A program made the position numbers and the translations under genes. The notes under the pieces were generated by a model. It saw only the letters and a list, made by a program, of their open reading frames with translations, was not told the DNA's origin and ran no database searches. From Campylobacter avium LMG 24591 (lineage in GTDB: Bacteria > Campylobacterota > Campylobacteria > Campylobacterales > Campylobacteraceae), in the NCBI RefSeq assembly GCF_002238335.1, contig NZ_CP022347.1, positions 558,001 to 622,000 of the forward strand: a stretch of 64,000 bases of DNA. Direction: 5' to 3'. Below are positions 60,437 through 64,000 of the stretch, piece by piece. Position 1 is the first letter of the stretch. Each line of letters begins with the position of its first letter.

Positions 60437-61891
60437 ATGAAAAAGAATATAATATTTAAAAACTTCATAGTAAATTCTTTAGGAATTTTATTTTCCCGCG
60501 TTTTAGGACTTGCAAGGGATGTCATTTTAGCCTTATTTTTAGGTGCAGGGCTTTATAGTGATGTCTTTTTTGTGGCACTTAAAATGCCAGCTTTTTTCAG
60601 ACGAATTTTTGCAGAAGGAGCTTTCAATCAAAGCTTTTTGCCAAATTTCAGTGCTGCGAAAAAAAAGGGAGCTTTTACGATAACAGTTTTACTGCATTTT
60701 ACTGTTATAGTTTTTTTATTCTGTCTTTTAGTTAGTTTTTTTGCTGAATTTTTTACAAAGATTTTTGCCTTTGGTTTTAATGCCCAGACCTTAGCCATAG
60801 CCGCTCCTTTGGTTGCCATAAATTTTTGGTATTTGTTTTTTATTTTTTTGGTTACCTTGCTAAGTGCTTTGCTAAATTATGAACATAAGTTTTTTGTGAG
60901 TTCTTTTTCAAGCTCTTTTTTTAATCTTTGCATAGTTTTGTGCGCCTTTTTTGTGGAGAAAAATGACGCTTATAATAACCTTTATTATTTTTCTTACGCC
61001 ATAGTTTTAAGCGGCTTAGCCCAGCTTATATGGCATTTGCTAGCCTTAAAAAATAATAAAGTTATAAAGGCCATGTGTTTAAGCGTGAAATTTAAGCGTT
61101 ATAAGGTGAAATTAAAAAGATTTTACTCAAATTTCTTTCAAGGAATTTTAGGCTCATCAGCAACGCAGCTAAGCTCTTTGATAGATACTACCATAGCTTC
61201 ATTTTTAATTACTGGTTCTATATCTTATCTTTATTACGCAAATAGAATTTTCCAGCTTCCCCTAGCACTTTTTGCTATAGCTTTAACTCAGGTTTCTTTT
61301 CCAAAAATTTTAAAGCATTTGAAAAATGACGAAGAGGATATGGCTTTATTGTTTATGCGAAGAGCACTTGCATCACTAAGCATTATCTTGCTTTTATCAA
61401 GCATAGTGGGCATAGTTTTTGCAAAAGAAATCACGCAGCTTTTGTTTGAAAGGGGTGAATTTAGTAGCAAGGATACCGAGCTTACGGCCTATGTTTTAAT
61501 GGCTTATATGCTAGGTTTGCTTCCTTTTGGTTTGCAAAAAATCCTTTCTTTATGGCTTTATGCGAAATTTAAGCAAAAAATAGCCGCGATAATAGCCTTT
61601 AAGTCTTTGTTAATAGCCACTGTTTTTGCTATAGCTTGTGTGTTTTTGATTAAAGATGAGGAATTTAAGGTTTTAGCAGTGGCACTTAGCTCATCAATAA
61701 GTGCGATTTACTTGCTTTTAGCAAATATCAAAGAATTTGGCTTTAAAAAATTTATAAATCTTTTTTCCTTAAAGGAAGTATTTTTAGCTATTATTTTTCT
61801 TGTTATTTTTACTGTGTTTTTGGTAGAGATTAAAGATGTTTTCGTGAATTTTCTAATCTCTTCTTTTATTTTTATTAAGGATTATTTTTGA
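60437..61891 (+). CDS. murJ: Lipid II flippase MurJ
   Basis: 484 residues, 13-14 membrane spans. Moves lipid II to the outer face of the inner membrane. FSRVLGLARDVILALFLGAG and FRRIFAEGAFNQSFLPNF are MurJ signatures; QLPLALFAIALTQVSFPKI in the second half. Stop overlaps the cysS start. Confidence 0.94.
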   Translation: MKKNIIFKNFIVNSLGILFSRVLGLARDVILALFLGAGLYSDVFFVALKMPAFFRRIFAEGAFNQSFLPNFSAAKKKGAFTITVLLHFTVIVFLFCLLVSFFAEFFTKIFAFGFNAQTLAIAAPLVAINFWYLFFIFLVTLLSALLNYEHKFFVSSFSSSFFNLCIVLCAFFVEKNDAYNNLYYFSYAIVLSGLAQLIWHLLALKNNKVIKAMCLSVKFKRYKVKLKRFYSNFFQGILGSSATQLSSLIDTTIASFLITGSISYLYYANRIFQLPLALFAIALTQVSFPKILKHLKNDEEDMALLFMRRALASLSIILLLSSIVGIVFAKEITQLLFERGEFSSKDTELTAYVLMAYMLGLLPFGLQKILSLWLYAKFKQKIAAIIAFKSLLIATVFAIACVFLIKDEEFKVLAVALSSSISAIYLLLANIKEFGFKKFINLFSLKEVFLAIIFLVIFTVFLVEIKDVFVNFLISSFIFIKDYF

Positions 61892-63273
61892 GATTAAGCG
61901 ACAGTGTTACTAAGAATAAAATAGAGCTGGATAAAAAAGAAGTTAGCATTTACTTGTGCGGGCCTACTGTTTATGATTACGCACATTTAGGGCACGCAAG
62001 GTCTGCTTTGTGCGTTGATTTGCTCGTAAGGGTTTTGAAAAATAGCGGTTTTAAGGTTTTATTTGCTAGAAATTATACTGATATAGATGATAAAATTTTA
62101 CAAAAAATGCAAGATAGCAAACTAAGCCTAACAGAGCTTACAACTTACTATATAAACGCTTATGAAAACGATATGAAAGCCTTAAATGTTTTAGAACCAA
62201 GCTTTAAACCAAAGGCTACGCAGTATATAAAGGAAATGATTGCTTTTATAGAAAATCTTAGTGCTAAATCTTTTACTTACAAGCTTGATGATGGAATTTA
62301 TCTTGATACTAGTAAGGAAAATATTTATTTTCATCTCATAAAAAGAGACTTAAGCGAGGCGCAAAGTAGGCTGGAAAAACAGTCTCTTAAAAGAAATGAC
62401 AGCGATTTTGTTTTGTGGAAATTTGATGATGAATTTTATGAAGCTTCTTTTGGCAAGGGAAGGCCTGGCTGGCACACAGAATGTGTTGCTATGATAGAAA
62501 GCATTTTTAAAGATGGTGTTGATATACACTGTGGCGGGATTGATTTGTTATTTCCGCATCATGAAAATGAAAATGCACAGTGCCGCTGTCTAAAAGATAA
62601 AAACCTAGCTAAAATTTGGTTTCATAATGGCTTTGTAAATATAGACGGAGAAAAAATGAGCAAAAGCCTAAATAACAGCTTTTTCGTGAAAGACTGCTTA
62701 AAGGATGTTCCTGCCGAGGCTTTGAGATTTTATCTTTTATCTTCGCACTATAGGGCTCATTTTAACTACAGTGTTAGCGATTTAAAGGCTTCAAAAAAGA
62801 GGCTTGATAAATTTTATAGACTTAAAAAAAGGCTAAATTTAGCTGAATTTAATGACTTGCAAGAGGATTTAAAAGAGCTTAAAACCAAGCTTGCAAAGGA
62901 TATCTTAGTCGCTTTAAGTGATGATTTAAATATATCTAAAGCCCTATCCTTGCTGGATGAGTTTATAAATGAGGCAAATTTAAGGCTTGATAAAGAGGCG
63001 AAAAATAAAGAATTTAAAGAGCTTTGTAAAGAGAGCTTAAGGGAAAGTGCTTTAATCTTTGGCTTTGGTTTTTTAGAGCCTTTTTCTTACTTTCAATTTG
63101 GCTTAGATGATGAGCAAAAAGCTTACATTAAGGAGCAAATTTCATTAAGAGCTAAGGCAAAAGAGGAGAAAAATTATGCTCTAGCGGACGAGATAAGACT
63201 CAAGCTTTTAGAGCAAAATATAGCCTTAATGGACACCGCTAACGGCGTTATGTGGGAAAAGATAGATGAGTAA
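61888..63273 (+). CDS. cysS: Cysteinyl-tRNA synthetase
   Basis: 461 residues, class I. Zinc/thiol site begins with Cys24 in YLCGPTVYDYAHLGHARSA (HIGH-type HLGH 33-36); WHTECVAM and CGGIDLLFPHHENE complete zinc binding; KMSKS at EKMSKSLNN. TTG start at 61888 overlapping the murJ stop. Confidence 0.96.
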   Translation: MRLSDSVTKNKIELDKKEVSIYLCGPTVYDYAHLGHARSALCVDLLVRVLKNSGFKVLFARNYTDIDDKILQKMQDSKLSLTELTTYYINAYENDMKALNVLEPSFKPKATQYIKEMIAFIENLSAKSFTYKLDDGIYLDTSKENIYFHLIKRDLSEAQSRLEKQSLKRNDSDFVLWKFDDEFYEASFGKGRPGWHTECVAMIESIFKDGVDIHCGGIDLLFPHHENENAQCRCLKDKNLAKIWFHNGFVNIDGEKMSKSLNNSFFVKDCLKDVPAEALRFYLLSSHYRAHFNYSVSDLKASKKRLDKFYRLKKRLNLAEFNDLQEDLKELKTKLAKDILVALSDDLNISKALSLLDEFINEANLRLDKEAKNKEFKELCKESLRESALIFGFGFLEPFSYFQFGLDDEQKAYIKEQISLRAKAKEEKNYALADEIRLKLLEQNIALMDTANGVMWEKIDE

Positions 63274-64000
63274 GCAAAAAAGTATGAATTTAAAGGATGT
63301 GCTTGTAAGATTTAAGCCTTTTTATAAAAAATACACGTGGTATTTTGTGCTAGCTATGTTTGGCATGCTTTTAGCGGCTGCTGGAACTAGCGGAAGTGCT
63401 TATATGGTAGACCCCATCTTAAAAAAGATTTTCGTAGAAAAAGATGAGACCATGCTTTACATAATGCCTTTAGGCGTTATAGCTATTTATTTTTTAAAAA
63501 ATTTAGGACTTTATACACAAAGTTATTTTATTTCATACATAGGCGCAAATATCTTAAAAGAGCTAAGAGCTAAGGTGCTTGAAAACATACTAAGGCTTGA
63601 CATGGCTTTCTTTCATAAGTATAGAAGCGGAGAGCTTATGAGCCGCTGCACAGGCGATATAGGAGCCTTACAAAGCATAGTTTCAAACATAATCCCTGAA
63701 TTTTTAAGAGACCTTATAACTGTTATAGGGCTTTTATCGGTGGTGATTTATCAAAGTCCAAAACTTGCTTTTTTCGCTCTTGTGGTAATTCCTTTTTCGC
63801 TTTTAATTTTGACAGTTTTTGCAAGAAAGCTTAAAAAACTCGGCAAAAGGTCGCAGGAAAAAGGTGCTGATTTGATGTCAAGACTAAGTGAAATTTTTTC
63901 AAATTTAGAGCTTATAAAAGCAGATAATACTCAAAAAAAAGAGCTTGATAAATTTAATATCCAAAACAATGAATTAGCAAAAATTTCTATAAAAAATGCA
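63266..64000 (+). CDS. msbA: Lipid A export ABC transporter MsbA, 5-prime part
   Basis: The frame from ATG at 63266 stays open to the window edge (245 codons). It overlaps the end of cysS. The visible part is the membrane domain of an ABC exporter: spans begin at YTWYFVLAMFGMLLAAAG, followed by SGELMSRCTGDIGALQSIVS and the coupling helix region. The nucleotide-binding domain is outside. Order murJ-cysS-msbA is as in C. jejuni, where msbA flips lipid A core. Confidence 0.88.
   Translation, partial: MSKQKSMNLKDVLVRFKPFYKKYTWYFVLAMFGMLLAAAGTSGSAYMVDPILKKIFVEKDETMLYIMPLGVIAIYFLKNLGLYTQSYFISYIGANILKELRAKVLENILRLDMAFFHKYRSGELMSRCTGDIGALQSIVSNIIPEFLRDLITVIGLLSVVIYQSPKLAFFALVVIPFSLLILTVFARKLKKLGKRSQEKGADLMSRLSEIFSNLELIKADNTQKKELDKFNIQNNELAKISIKNA

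Overview
The window is an AT-rich, densely packed epsilonproteobacterial chromosome segment. Runs of neighbouring genes (holA/rnr, dprA/ruvX, rpsF-ssb-rpsR, fliW-proC-ctsT, nadE-lpxK-thrC-kdsB, ddl-ruvA-fapA-murJ-cysS-msbA) match blocks known from Campylobacter jejuni, so the host is almost certainly a Campylobacter; the species cannot be told from this sequence alone.

Positions 1 to about 15.3 kb are an integrated phage-like element that runs off the left edge. A divergent centre at 968-1160 separates leftward virion genes (small structural protein, scaffold-like protein, a further gene at the edge) from rightward genes (Gly-rich protein, 604-residue hydrophobic virion-type protein, M15 endolysin, a 20-residue membrane peptide, a small HTH protein). 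From 14.7 kb down to 4.8 kb a long leftward, often overlapping gene train carries a tyrosine integrase, a probable connector protein, a winged-helix replication protein, two ribbon-helix-helix proteins, a DnaB-like ATPase, a nest of very short membrane-peptide genes and a DnaG-type primase. Its own replication module, integrase and virion genes recall small podovirus-like phages of Helicobacter and Campylobacter. Features not explained by these genes include a modular family of intergenic dyads, one copy of which changes sequence but mostly keeps its pairing; a consensus promoter driving a 26-residue hydrophobic peptide with a possible opposing promoter (type I toxin-antitoxin candidate); a G12 tract; a motif repeated before three late-gene units; and an AT-rich insert in the 604-residue protein.

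From 14.7 to 15.77 kb there is a gene-poor junction with three AGACACA repeats and the 3-prime remnant of an autotransporter gene, probably the right edge of the element.

From 15.77 to 64 kb is ordinary core chromosome: replication and repair (priA, uvrB, ruvX, dprA, holA, ssb, recG, ruvA, a Pif1-like helicase), translation and RNA (rnr, rpsF, rpsR, cysS, cmoB, an RsmB-like methyltransferase), envelope (kdsB, lpxK, ddl, murJ, msbA), flagellum (fliP, fliW, fapA, a FliL-like protein), transformation pseudopilins (ctsT and neighbours), transport (dcuB, MATE, TonB receptor), stress (clpB under a HspR-type operator, truncated globin ctb, a CsoR-family regulator) and a chemoreceptor gene broken by two frameshifts. 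No rRNA, tRNA, insertion sequence or CRISPR array was recognised.
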